Of a stretch of DNA of 64,000 bases, positions 1 through 11,300 are shown in pieces. The notes beneath the pieces are model-generated. The model searched no databases, was not told the origin of the DNA, and saw only the letters and a program-made list of their open reading frames with translations. The DNA is from Aplectana chamaeleonis (taxonomy: Eukaryota; Nematoda; Chromadorea; Rhabditida; Cosmocercidae): contig JAPDOI010001360.1 in assembly GCA_029168955.1 (NCBI GenBank), positions 62,001-126,000 of the forward strand, written 5' to 3'. Both the position numbers and the translations under genes were made by a program. Positions within the stretch are counted from its first letter, which is position 1, and every line of letters begins with the position of its first letter.

Positions 1-515
1 TGAACAATTCTGTAAAAGGGTCTCCCAAGCAGAAGTGGTTTGGTTAGCGTTACAAATGCTTCAACAAAAAGGGAACAATAGGAAAGCGGAAAGAGGAGAG
101 TCTACGAAAAATGAACAATATCCTCCAAGAACTCTTTTCTTTTTCGAAACTTCCAAACAGCGGAAACAAACCGTTGTGGTATTTTACGAGGAAGAATTGA
201 CTGGTTCCCTAAAACAATTTAACCTCATCACCCCTTTTCATCCTAGCCATTAGATTTACATACATATATATGCATACTTTCACGGCACTCACATAATCAA
301 AGTCCTTTATGGAGCCAAAAGCGCTCCCTCATAGAGAACCACAACGGTTTGTTTCCGCTGTTTGGAAGTGTCGAAAAAGAAAAGAGTTCTTGGAGGATAT
401 TGTTCATTTTTTGTAGACTCTCCTCTTTCCGCTTTCCTATTGTTCCCTTTTTGTTGAAGCATTTGTAACGCTAACCAAACCACTTCTGCTTGGGAGACCC
501 CTTTTTTACAGAATC
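1..515. repeat. Fold-back inverted repeat, arms about 180 bp
   Basis: The first 190 bases reappear as their reverse complement at about 335-512, separated by a unique loop of about 140 bases. Both arms contain the same string around the words TCTCCCAAGCAGAAGTGG and CCTCCAAGAACTC. The left arm begins at or just before the window edge, so the outer end cannot be defined. It resembles a fold-back MITE. Open frames inside it are by-products of the repeat. Confidence 0.85.
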
Positions 516-2860
516 ATTAGCTGTGTTGATTTTCACTAGTTCATTTTCGAAATTCAGGGAACGTCGGATGGTTTGCAATAACATGTTTACACGTTTTTAC
601 CCGTCTTGACCCTCAATATTGAGGTTCCGCTAAAATTGAGTTTTCAGCTCCAAAATTGAATAGGAGCTAGCTGCATCCATTTCTAGCCTCCTGCCAAAAA
701 ATTAGCTTCCTAGCTCAACGGGAAGTGGTTACACAAGATCGTGAACGCCGTCTGAAAAAAAAGGAGATTAACAGTTTTTCGACCAAAATCACGTGGTTTT
801 CGCCATTTTTCTCGAGCGCCAAGAAACCATTCCAAACCATCTTTGGGTGTATACCCCAACTTTTTGCGCTCTTTTCAATGGAGAAAAAACCGCATTTCCA
901 CAGTCACTCCGAACGCCGGTTTCGCAATCGCAGAGTTGCGCATGGGCGAGTTAAAGCCAAATCTGGTGCGCGCTTCGCGCGCACCACAATTAAAATAAAA
1001 TGAATCACTCACGGATAGTGTTCTGTAAGGCTGGGCCGGCCTCAACAATAAAAATACCAGATAACGGCTGTGATCAAGGAAGAATTTGCTAAAGGAGCAG
1101 AAAGTCAATAACATTCAAAGCAAAAAGGGTCTCAATTGAGTGGCACCGAGAAGTAAAAAAAGGAGTCTTACCAACACTTGACGATTCTATCCGCTGTCGA
1201 CGTCTCTCGCTATTCCAGAAATGAAAACTCAAGCTAACGAAACTTACCTAGTAATCGTAGCGTATAAAGACTGGAAAGATTGGGCCATATGCCTAAGGGA
1301 GAAAATCTCAAAAAAGAAAAACTAACCCGATCAGCTTATGAGACGGAGAAGCTTGCAGAAATGCCTTTCTAATCGATGAAAAGGTGGATTCATGTTTATT
1401 CATAGGATTGTGAAAACTACTGACGCAGCAGTTTAGCCCTTAAAGGCCTTCTCCAGATCACTTTGCAGGTGCTTGATCGGATCCAGGTCCAAATACTGGC
1501 TCGGCTAGTTCATTTCGGCCGGCCTTCGACGTCTAAATCAAGCCATGACCTGCTTCGACGCGTGCTTGGGGTCATTGTGATTTTGGAAAACGAATCCCCT
1601 TCCAAGAGAACGTCGCGCATACAGAAGTGTACGAAGTTCCCGTATCTCACAATTAAGCTGCTTAGTCATTACGTCACGAATTCAATGTAGGGGCCCACAT
1701 CGTCAACATGAAAACAAGCTTGAACCTATTCGGGACCGCCGTCATGTTTTACGGTGGGCAAAATGAACTTCAGATCGTATCTACTTCCTACGGGGCGTTG
1801 GGAATCCCATCAGTTCCAAACAAAAGATACTCAGAGTCATCTGAGAAAACAGCTTCCCATTGTTATGAATCCACTTCAGGTGCTCAACCGCTCTAGCCAT
1901 GCTTGCCTTCCGATTCTTCGCAAACCTGAGGGTTTTTCAATGAGACGACCTCTGAAAAAACCAAAAGCCTGCATCCATCTGCTGCGCAGTCTTGGTCGTC
2001 ACCTGAGTAACTTCCAAAACAAATCTCTGAGAGGAGGAAGCTAAAAATTACCTCCGTTACATAGGATTCCTCAAGTTCTCTTCTGATGACCCAAGCACTG
2101 GGTCTCGGATTGCCTCGTAAGGTATGAAACGGTTTAGCGTTGCTGACGACTTGCGAGGTCTTCCTTGTGCTGCAGGCTCCAAAAAAGTTCAGCATCATCT
2201 CTGATATTCCTTGAAACGTACCTGGTTTGTAATGCCAGAGCTGCTCCTGATAGACTCAGTCCAGAACCTCGGATGATGGATCGTCGCTCATTACGTGACA
2301 CATTTCTACTGCCAAAAAGAAAACCCGTACTGTGAAAAAAAAATACAAAGAAATATCAAAAGTATCGGAGAACGAACAAACTCAAAAAGATTGAAAAGTC
2401 TCAGATCACGTGTTATCACATCTAATCTCCATTATCGATATAACCTAATATGTATTATTTTTCTAGAACAGGCTTTATTATTTGAAATTATGAGCGGAAA
2501 AATTGTATAAAAGGATGAGATCGATTGTCCCAAGCAAAACAAAGATATATTTCAGAAAAGCCAATGTCAGTAAATTTTTATCCATCTGCAGGTGGAACTC
2601 AACAAACGTGTCAGAAACATGAGAGCAACAGTGAAAGTGTTTAAACTCGAGTAATTCACCGAAGTGACGAAACAGTAGCATTCAGAACTCCTAATCGACT
2701 GTTCAGGGAGGAAACAGCTGTGGGCGCGCAGCGTGAGCAGGCAATCTCTAGTGCTAATCGCGGCGGGATCACGTGGCCTCAGCACAATTGTCATCGTTTT
2801 GCGTGATGCTACAGCGGTTGTCCGCAAGTGCGGAGCGGAATTCCGCTCCGTGATCACCTT
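516..2860. other. No gene recognised
   Basis: AT-rich sequence with only short open frames, none with recognisable domains or believable splice signals. No tandem array or clear terminal inverted repeat was found. It may be intronic to, or upstream of, the alpha-mannosidase gene whose first visible exon is at 5341. Confidence 0.5.
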
Positions 2861-3790
2861 CACGACGTCCTAACAACATCATTTGAAGAAGCTCTACCTA
2901 CTTTCCATGACATACTGGCGACGTCATCTAAAGCCTTAAAAAACTTTCCGCGACGTCCTGGCGACATCATCTGAAGCCCTATATACTTTCCTCGGCGTCC
3001 TGATGAAGCCATCTGAAGTCCTACAGATTTTCAAGACGTCCTGCTGGCGTCATCTGAAGCCCTGACAACTTTCCGCGACGTCCTAACAACATCATTTGAA
3101 GAAGCTCTACCTACTTTCCATGACATCCTGACGACGTCATCTGAAGGCCTACCGATTTCGACGACGTCCTGGTGACGTCATCTGGAGCCCTATCTACTTT
3201 CAACGACGTCCTGACGACGAAATAATGAAGTCCTACAGATTTCCACGTCGTCCTGCGGGCGTCATCTAAAGCCCTAACAGCTTTCCGCGACATCTTGGCG
3301 ACATCATCTGAAGCCCTATCTACTTTCATCGACGTCCTGATTACGTCATCTGAAGCCCTGCCTACTTTCCATGACATCCTGACCGCATCTATAGCCTTAC
3401 CTACTTTCCATGACATCCTGACGACTCTGAAGGCCTACCTATTTCCACAATATGCTGATCTGAAGCCCTAACAACTTTCCACGATGTTCTGACGACATCA
3501 TCTGAAGCCCTAACAACTTTCCACGATGTCCTGACGACATCATCTGGAGCCCCAACAACTTTCCATGACATCCTGACGGCATCATCTGAAGCCCAACCTA
3601 CTTTCCACGACATCCTGGCAACATTATCTAAAGCCCTACCTATTTTCCATGACATCCTGACGACGTCATCTGATGACCTACCAATTTCCACGACGTCCTG
3701 GTGACGTCATCTGGAGCCCCAACGACTTTCTACGACGTCCTGACCACATCACCTGGAGTCTCACAGATTTCCGCGACGTCCTGTTGACGT
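2861..3790. repeat. 42-bp minisatellite, left array
   Basis: About 22 diverged tandem copies of a 42-bp unit of the form TTCCACGACGTCCTGACGAC followed by a GTCATCTGAAGCC-like half. The 42-bp period equals 14 codons and contains no stop on the minus strand, which produces long but meaningless repetitive frames. A block of about 48 bases at 2865 recurs at 3078, so there is higher-order repetition. The unit is related to the array at the right end of the window. Confidence 0.9.
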
Positions 3791-4071
3791 CTTGAAAAGG
3801 TTTGAATCTCGTGTGTCGCAACTTTGCGTCTATTACCAAATTTCAGCTCAAGTCTTAAGTTGCTATTTTGTAAATTACGACTTGAGCTGATATTACAATG
3901 CTGATTCGCTTCTCGGCTGATTTGTCTAGTCCATCTGATCTGAAATATCAATCCGGCCAGGTACTGCGCCGGTGCCCTCGATTGCTATCCTTCAACGTGC
4001 GTGTTCGCGTGTTGACAGCCGGCTGTCAGGTCAACAGTCCGGATGAGTCAATCAGCCGGTTTGGGGGTTTA

Positions 4072-4392
4072 CTATCGGCCATGGACTTTAAGAGACATTG
4101 TGCATCTCATTTTGGCGTAATCCTTTATGAGAGTCTGCACCAACTCCACATAGTTTTCAGCTTTGTGATCACCTAGGAAGCCGTGGAAAACTACAACGAA
4201 ACTGCTCCAAGCCGCTCTCTCCGTCCTTTTAAACAGCTTCGCAAAATCCTCACATTTTATGATCCTCTTGATCTTTGGTCCGACGAATATACCAGCCCTG
4301 ACCTTAGCCTCGGACAGAGTCGTTACCAAGAACAGGGTAATGAAAACGTGGTAGGGGACTATATTCGGGTGCAACTTCGACAGAGTGATCAC
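4072..4392 (-). pseudogene. Fragment of a dispersed animal protein family (FVGPQI...FLGN...MSLKVH type)
   Basis: The minus-strand frame reads through motifs AKVRAGIFVGPKIKR, TERAAWSSFVVV, GFLGDHKAENY and CTMSLKVH. From memory these match a protein family scattered in many arthropod and other invertebrate genomes, usually next to transposons, where the text continues into HFLHSHLDFFPENLG. Here the homology stops just after SLKVH, so the conserved C-terminal part is missing. Only about 90 residues remain. There is no initiator or splice context, so I read it as a broken copy rather than a gene. The biochemical role of the family is not known to me. Confidence 0.5.
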
Positions 4393-4627
4393 AGTACAAT
4401 CGTAAATCTAAAAAATCTACACATTTCTGAACCTTAATGAGTGCTTTCCGACTGTGTTTGTCTATTCCTTGCGCATTTTTTTCGTTTTTACCTGATCATA
4501 ATGCCGAAGTTGAATAGAAATCTTCCCACTTTCACAAAAAAAACGAGTTTTCTCCGTGCTGTTGTCGTGTAAGCGAAGTTTGTGCTGAACGAAGTCATTT
4601 TCTCACATATCGTTGGTGGGGGAGGGA

Positions 4628-4881
4628 AAAGAGGCACTCTGATGTGGGCGGGGCCCTAGAGCGCATGGCGTGCGCGCCCTCTCGCGAACACCTTCTCGTG
4701 GATAAGAGAAAGGAAAAGGAGAAGTAGTAATCCTCTGGTAGAGACGAAATCGAATGAGGGTAGCTAATAATTCAGGAAAATTCCAAGAAAAATCAGAAAC
4801 GATGTGAAAGGGACTCATCCGTGAGTGGGTGCGCGCGCAGTGCGCTCTCAGGCCTGGGAGGCCCATATCAGAGTGCCTCTT
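4628..4881. repeat. Imperfect inverted repeat
   Basis: AAGAGGCACTCTGATGTGGG near 4628 is matched by the reverse complement CCCATATCAGAGTGCCTCTT near 4860, with GC-rich inner arms full of GCGC. It looks like a small fold-back element. Confidence 0.6.
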
Positions 4882-5340
4882 CGGACGCACCCATCTTTGG
4901 TGTGTCACAGGGAGATAGCCGCACTCAGCAGTTGGACGCGAAATCGTTCAATCAATAGCCACTCTCCCTTCGTTTTCCCGCGCGCGATGTTTTCGCCAAG
5001 CAGCGTCGTGGCGATCCCTCATCCAGTGATTGACGATACTTTAGACATAAGCAATTGAAATATAACACTCAGAAAACAGGAAAAAAGTCGTGTTACGTAG
5101 TGTAATGATCGACAACGGTTGATTGAAATTCGATCAAAGATTTCAGTAATTTTCAAAATTTGTTAGAAGCGGTTATATGATTGAACAGACTTATACATTC
5201 CTAGTGATCATTGTAGTATCTCCAACGCAATGTTGGCAACCAAAGAATGTTTGAATCATTCTGGTTCTGTAGAAGAATCAGAATTTTCGGGAGCATCGAA
5301 CTGATTCGCCATTAAACCTGACTGATTTTTCTCCTTTCAG

Positions 5341-8300
5341 GTCTCTTGTCGTATATAACAGTCTCCCGTTCAAAGTGCAGGATGTGATAAGCGTTCCTGT
5401 GGATTCATTCGATGTCATCGTGCAACACAATGGAAAGCCTGTTGAAGCTCAGATCGAACCGCACATTCATGCTGGGCAAATCAGTAGCACAACGTACTTG
5501 GTAGTTCCTTACGATCATAAAAATCAAAAATCTGAAATCAAATCAAATCAAATCAAATCAAAATTTGGAAGAAGAAAAGAGAGCCGCCAGGCAGCATCGT
5601 GGCTTCCTTTTGAAAATACACGGACGTTAGCTACTCAGACAATAGGTGCAAACTGACCGCTGGCAAGCAAGGCCTCTGCGGGCGGTACGCCAGCAAGTTG
5701 CGCGCGGATCGCTGCCCATCGTGGCCTCGCCGGGCGGATCGCTGTCTCGCTGTCTCCGCGGGCGGATCGTTTTGGCGGGCGAATAGTGGCACCTGCAAAA
5801 GTTGATCACGCTAGCGGGCGGATCGCCGGCAAGCTCTAAAGCTGGATATCAAAGCCCTTGCAAGGGCGTCCGATAGCCAGCTACCCGCCCGCTCAAATTT
5901 TACACGGTGAAACTTGTCAATCATTGACAAGTTCTTTTCTGGTATCAGTATCATGCGCAGAGTAAGCAGACCGAAGGGTATAAAAGGCGCTCCATTGCAC
6001 TGAATGCTCACTCGGCATTTCGAGGCCGATCCTGGAAAGTGACTTAAAGCCACCTTTGAAGGATCACTTAGAAACCGGAGAATAATTTTTGGCAGCTGAG
6101 GGGATGGTACCTACGGCGCTAGGGGGGTGATCCCGCACACGGAGACCGTGGTGGGAACCATCGGAATAACCCACATGTGGCATCGAGGGTGGATCGCTAG
6201 CTAATGGCGGGCGGATCGCTGACTAGTGGCGGGCGGATCGCTGGGTACTGATGGGAGGATCACTGGCTACTGGCGGGCGGATCGCTGGCTACTGGCGGGC
6301 GGATTACTGGCCACTGGGGGGCGGATTGCGGGGGGGGTGTCGATCCGCCTGCCAAAACCAGCGATCCGCAGACATACTGTCTGAGTATTTCAAAAGGTGC
6401 AGTCTATATCCTTAAAGCCACGACGAAGGCTAAGCTCAGACGCAAGTTGGAGGAGTTGCAACGCCACAACTTTCCATCTCGTTGTTTCATCCTCCCTAAT
6501 GCTGTACCTCCGAGGCGTTGCACGATTATTGACGAAAGCGTTATTGACGATGATGTTGAAGCAGCATTAAACCTTGGTCCAAGTTTTGCTATCCGTCCAC
6601 TCATCAATGAGAAGGTGAAGACAGAAGTGATCACTGCTTTACAAAGATACGCATATGCCCAGAGGTGGAAAGAACAAATTGGATCGACCGCACCCACCCG
6701 CCAAGATCAACTAATAGCGAAAATGCCGTTTCCACGAAAACAAGCTTGTGCTCCTACAATAATACCAAGATGGACAGCAAGATTGGCGGTGTTAGAATCT
6801 GACATTCTTCACATTATCGAAAACCATAGCAGAGTTCGTTCTCCAGACAACATGACCGCTTCAGAACGAGCGGGTCTCAGGAAAGCGCTTCAACTGAAAT
6901 CAACTGTGCAATTCTCCGTTGGGGATAAATGCAGTGGATTTGTCGTTATGACGCGAGATAGGGACATTGCGTTGTGACAGGAAGCACTGTCGGATCTGGA
7001 AATATATTCAGTATCTTCCATGAGTGAGTACAATACCAACTTGAAGCTAATGAATTCGACAATCAAGCACATTCTGGGCTTGAAATTAGACAAGAACATC
7101 ATCAAACGACTCATCTCTGCGCACCCTACTATGCCTACCTATTATCAGTTGGTCAAGACACATAAGCTTCCCAACACCAGCCCAAGACAGCAAGTAACAA
7201 ACGCGGTAATCAAAGCTCGGCCCATCGTGTCCTCGTGTAATGGACCTACGGATGCGATTAGCTGGTTTCTCCATCAGATATTGTCACCTCTTCTACGGTT
7301 TGTTCCATCGCACCTTGTGAACACCAACCAATTACTACAACACCTGGGGAATGCCGATTTGACGTCTCCGTATGTGGAATATCACAGCTTCGACGTTACT
7401 TCTCTGTATACCAATGTCGACACCATCGCAGCAGTGGCAGCTTGTGGAAGTTCAATCCGTCGAAATCAGCAAGAGATTCACATGTATGGCCTTCAGCCAC
7501 AGGATATCGAAAGACTGCTCACCGCTGTTGTCGATTTCAATTTCTTCAGTTCCCATAACATCGTTTACCGCCAGAAACGTGGCCTAGCAATGGGTAGCAG
7601 GCTCGCGCCTCTTCTGGCAATATTGGTTTTGGACAGCTTTGAAAGGAGTACTCTGACGGCGGGTGTGATATTCTACGGCCGGTATATTGAAGACATATTC
7701 ATCGTAGCCAAAGAACAGGGAACGCTGCGTCAGGTTCTATCGGATCTCAATGCGCGGCACAATTCGGTAAAGTTAAGGGCTGAAGAACCCGGATCTGATG
7801 GTTACCTACCCTTCCTGAATACTGAAGTCAAACTCTCTGGCCATCAAGTGCAAACTGCGTGGTACTCGAAACCCGCGTCAAGAAACATCCTGCTGCATTC
7901 GCGTAGCTGCCACCCTCTTTTCATGAAGAGCAGCGTGGTCCAGAATTTGGTACGAACAGCAAGAAATCTGACAACCGACAAGAAGGAAGACGTAGAGAGA
8001 CGAATAGCGCTTATTCTGAATATGAAAACGGCTACGTGGAAAACAATGTTCAGACCTGGCGACCATTTCGGCACCCTCTGTTTAACACCAATCTAGTCCT
8101 CCCCTACGTAAGCGAGTCGTTTGCCAAGGATGCAAACTTAGCTGTGCGGAGATCCGCCCTTCCACTCCGTTTGGTATTTCGCCCTCCGCCAACGCTCCGT
8201 CAGCTCTTTACGTCGTCAAGACCGTATGAAGACAGATGTGTGAGGAGAGGTTGCACCTACTGCACTGCTGATAGAAAAATATGTCAGATTCGAGACGTGG

Positions 8301-11300
8301 TGTACAAAATTTAATGTGACGTCTGTGGAGAATTTTATATTGGCGAGACAGGAAGGCCTTTGCGGTGTCGGCTAGATGAGCACATGAGGGCACTACGGAC
8401 TCCTCAAACATACCCAAACAGTGCCTTTTCGAAACACAGGTTAACAAGACATCTGAACGACAGCTTGCCTACCATGACAACGAGTATCATCCACATGAAC
8501 ATTCCGGACACCGCGGAACGGAAAATACGGGAGGCACTGGAAACAAAACGGCTTTCACCGCCCATGAACAATCGAGAAGAGATGAGAGAGGCATTGAGAT
8601 TGTTAACATCGCAAAGTAATTAGAGGATGATATCGATCATCGACCACGCATTTGGCCCCTCCGACCAATCCCACCAACAAGGGTCATCTGTCATCCACGT
8701 GGGTTACGAGCCGGTCGCAGAAGTAACGATAACCTTCCCGCCCCACCCACGCGTGCGTTTCTGATTTCTTAGGCCCTAGTTATACACCGGCGGGACGCTG
8801 CGGAAATAGCAAGACAACTATCACTTATATGCGCCCTAACTGCGCTCAGGCATGCCAAAAGGAACAGTAGTCGCAGAAAAACGCGCCGGAAGGCCGCACA
8901 GAGCAGTTATACACGCCGCGGCACCGTATACTGCATCCTTACGGGACCTGCCCTGTTGGAAATTTGCCAATTTCCACCAGCTGATTATTTTTCAGATTTA
9001 AAATTGTTAAAACAGTACCAAAACGACATAACGAGCACTGTAATGACGAGAGGAATTGATTATTAGTGCTATTCTGCAAATAAAAAGTGTCAGAAGCGAA
9101 AAACCGATAAAATACCATTAAAAACGCCTGGAAATTTTTGTCCGCAGTATTGCGTCAAAGACGCAACATTGCAGACGAATCCCAGATTCACGCAGCAAGC
9201 GGCGGCAATGTCATCGCGAGACGTTTTCATTCCGCTGGTGTATAACTAGGGTCTTATCATCTCTTCTTTGCTGAATATGATTTGATGTGATGGTACAAAT
9301 TACAGTCGCCTGATGAAGGGTCTATGACCCGAAACGTTGCGGATAAAGGGATTTGGTGATTTATCTCTACGCAAGCAGCTTCAGACTACATTACCAGATA
9401 TCAATATATCAAAACGGTCTAAGATTCATAGCGAAACTGCGTTGAGAGAGAATGTAGAGACAGCAAGAGAGAGAGAGAGGGAGGGAGAGAGAGAAAGGGA
9501 GAGAGATATATAGAGAGAGCACTTGGGGAGAGATGCAGCAGCGTACGCTCGGGGATAGGGACCGAGGGAGGGGCTGTCTCGCATTGTGCAGCTTTAATTC
9601 CACTTGGGACTACTTCGCTTGAGGTGCGTGATGTCTCAAACTGCGAAAACGGGACACTTCCTCCCCATGTGTGTACAGAGCCCCTATTCCGCGCGCTCGT
9701 GCGATGAACCATGATAATTTCACTTTGGCTCAAACTGAAGAGCGCAATGTTTGGCATTCCTGGTTACAAAAAATAGGGCGTTCAGCGATCATTAAAGTTT
9801 TCAGCTCTCTTTTCGCTTATTTGCCGAGCCACTGGACACTTCCATTTTCACACTTTCCTCCGATGGTGACCACAACTACACCCATATAGCGACTGTTGCA
9901 GCACCAAAAAGATTTATGAGTATCCTTAGTGGAACTCTCCCAAGGTATGTGAGAAAAATTTGCTATTTACTTACTGGTTACTATGATTGGAGTCATGGTT
10001 ATATTATCCTGTTTACGTGACAGGAACCCTGTCACGCAAAACCTTTTCCTTTGCCTCTTCGGAATGCACTGAGAGTTTGAGTATCTCAAAAAAATTAATG
10101 CCTTCATATGTAATAATTCTGACTTACTAGGATAAACCCTTGCCGGTCTAACGATTGTAGTGGAACATCTTGCACCAGGGGTATTCTTATTCGAAAAAAA
10201 AACTATAAGGGAGATGTCAATGAAATTATTGAGAAAATTTTGTGTGGGGAGCTGCCCTAATCAAGCTTTATTGTCTGCCATTCATGAATTCGAACGATAC
10301 ATCAATGAGTCGCCGCTTCATTGTACAACTGTTTTCAGGGTATTTTCCGTAGAAGAACTACACGAAGAAAAATTCGAGCTCGAGGGCGGGTCGTTTGGTA
10401 CTATACACAATGGGACTACAGGCATGCTTACGGTCTGTATTGCCATTCAGTTCTCTTTAATCTGGATAACAATTTCACAGTTCTTCTGTACATGATTATA
10501 CCTGATCACTCAAAGCACTACCCAGCGCAGCTCTATTTTTTCCTGGCTAGAACCACCGAGTTGTGTGTACTGTAAAACCTAGTTAATGTGCACCCATACT
10601 TTTAGAAATCGTTCGGTTACTGCCACTCAGTCGGAGAGTTTTCAGAATTTTACTCTAATCAACAATATTACTGTGTCCCATGTCAGGAAAGTCAATTCAC
10701 AATGCTTGTCGCCTGGTTAGGAAAATGCATACCATTGCGTGCATCGACGATGGCACTTTTTAGCCATTAATGAAGTTAAACTTCTTCGCTGCGCTTGCGC
10801 GCTAATCACGATGAGCCCTAGTTCCCTTCTGGAGCTCTGATCGGGGTCTCATGCTGGCTCGTCTTTACAAAGTCCTGTTGTTGAAGAGCTTTGCATTTCG
10901 AGCCTTGCCATTAGCGTGCAGCCACGCTTCATGCTGTCCAAAACTACATTTAGGAATCTTTGCTGCGTTGAACAACACTGGCTGGTCTAACCAGGAAACT
11001 GTTTTAGCCAGTTTAGGTGGAGAGCTGGTGTTTGGAGATTCCTTTCTTCTGGACAGTGGTTTTGAGAATTTTCGTCTCCTACGTTTAGGCATCATTCCTT
11101 GAGAAGCATTATCACGCTATCGTGCCTAACAATAATAACACAAAAATCACCAAGTAGCGGAAGTATTACGCCTTACACAGATAAATAACTCAGGTTATTT
11201 TCAGGAAATCAGTTCTAAATATGCAGGTTCTTTTCATTTGAACACTACTTTAGTATGCCACCAATCTTGGGGTGGCCCTTACGTGATGAGCATTCCAGAA

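Larger units (their letters stand above)
5606..6398 (+). mobile_element. TIR element A carrying the structured-RNA module
   Basis: The ends are CCTTTTGAAAATAC (5606-5619), continuing after a 14-base gap as CTCAGACA, and the reverse complement TGTCTGAGTATTTCAAAAGG (6379-6398). Inside, two GC-rich tandem arrays built on GCGGGCGGATCGCTGG (5660-5830 and 6185-6345) surround a TATA box and a structured segment. It sits immediately 5' of PLE1 within the alpha-mannosidase intron. There is no coding capacity. Confidence 0.65.

Noticed and set aside
3111..3691. Repetitive minus-strand frames (MSWKVGRASDD type)
   Set aside because: Same reason: a 42-bp tandem array, not a gene.
9409..9757. Ser/Leu-rich minus-strand frames
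   Set aside because: Opposite strand of the (GA)n microsatellite.
9671..9760. Possible alpha-mannosidase exon after TGTACAG
   Set aside because: The phase that fits the preceding exon hits a TGA after 11 codons, and the other frame lacks a matching donor.
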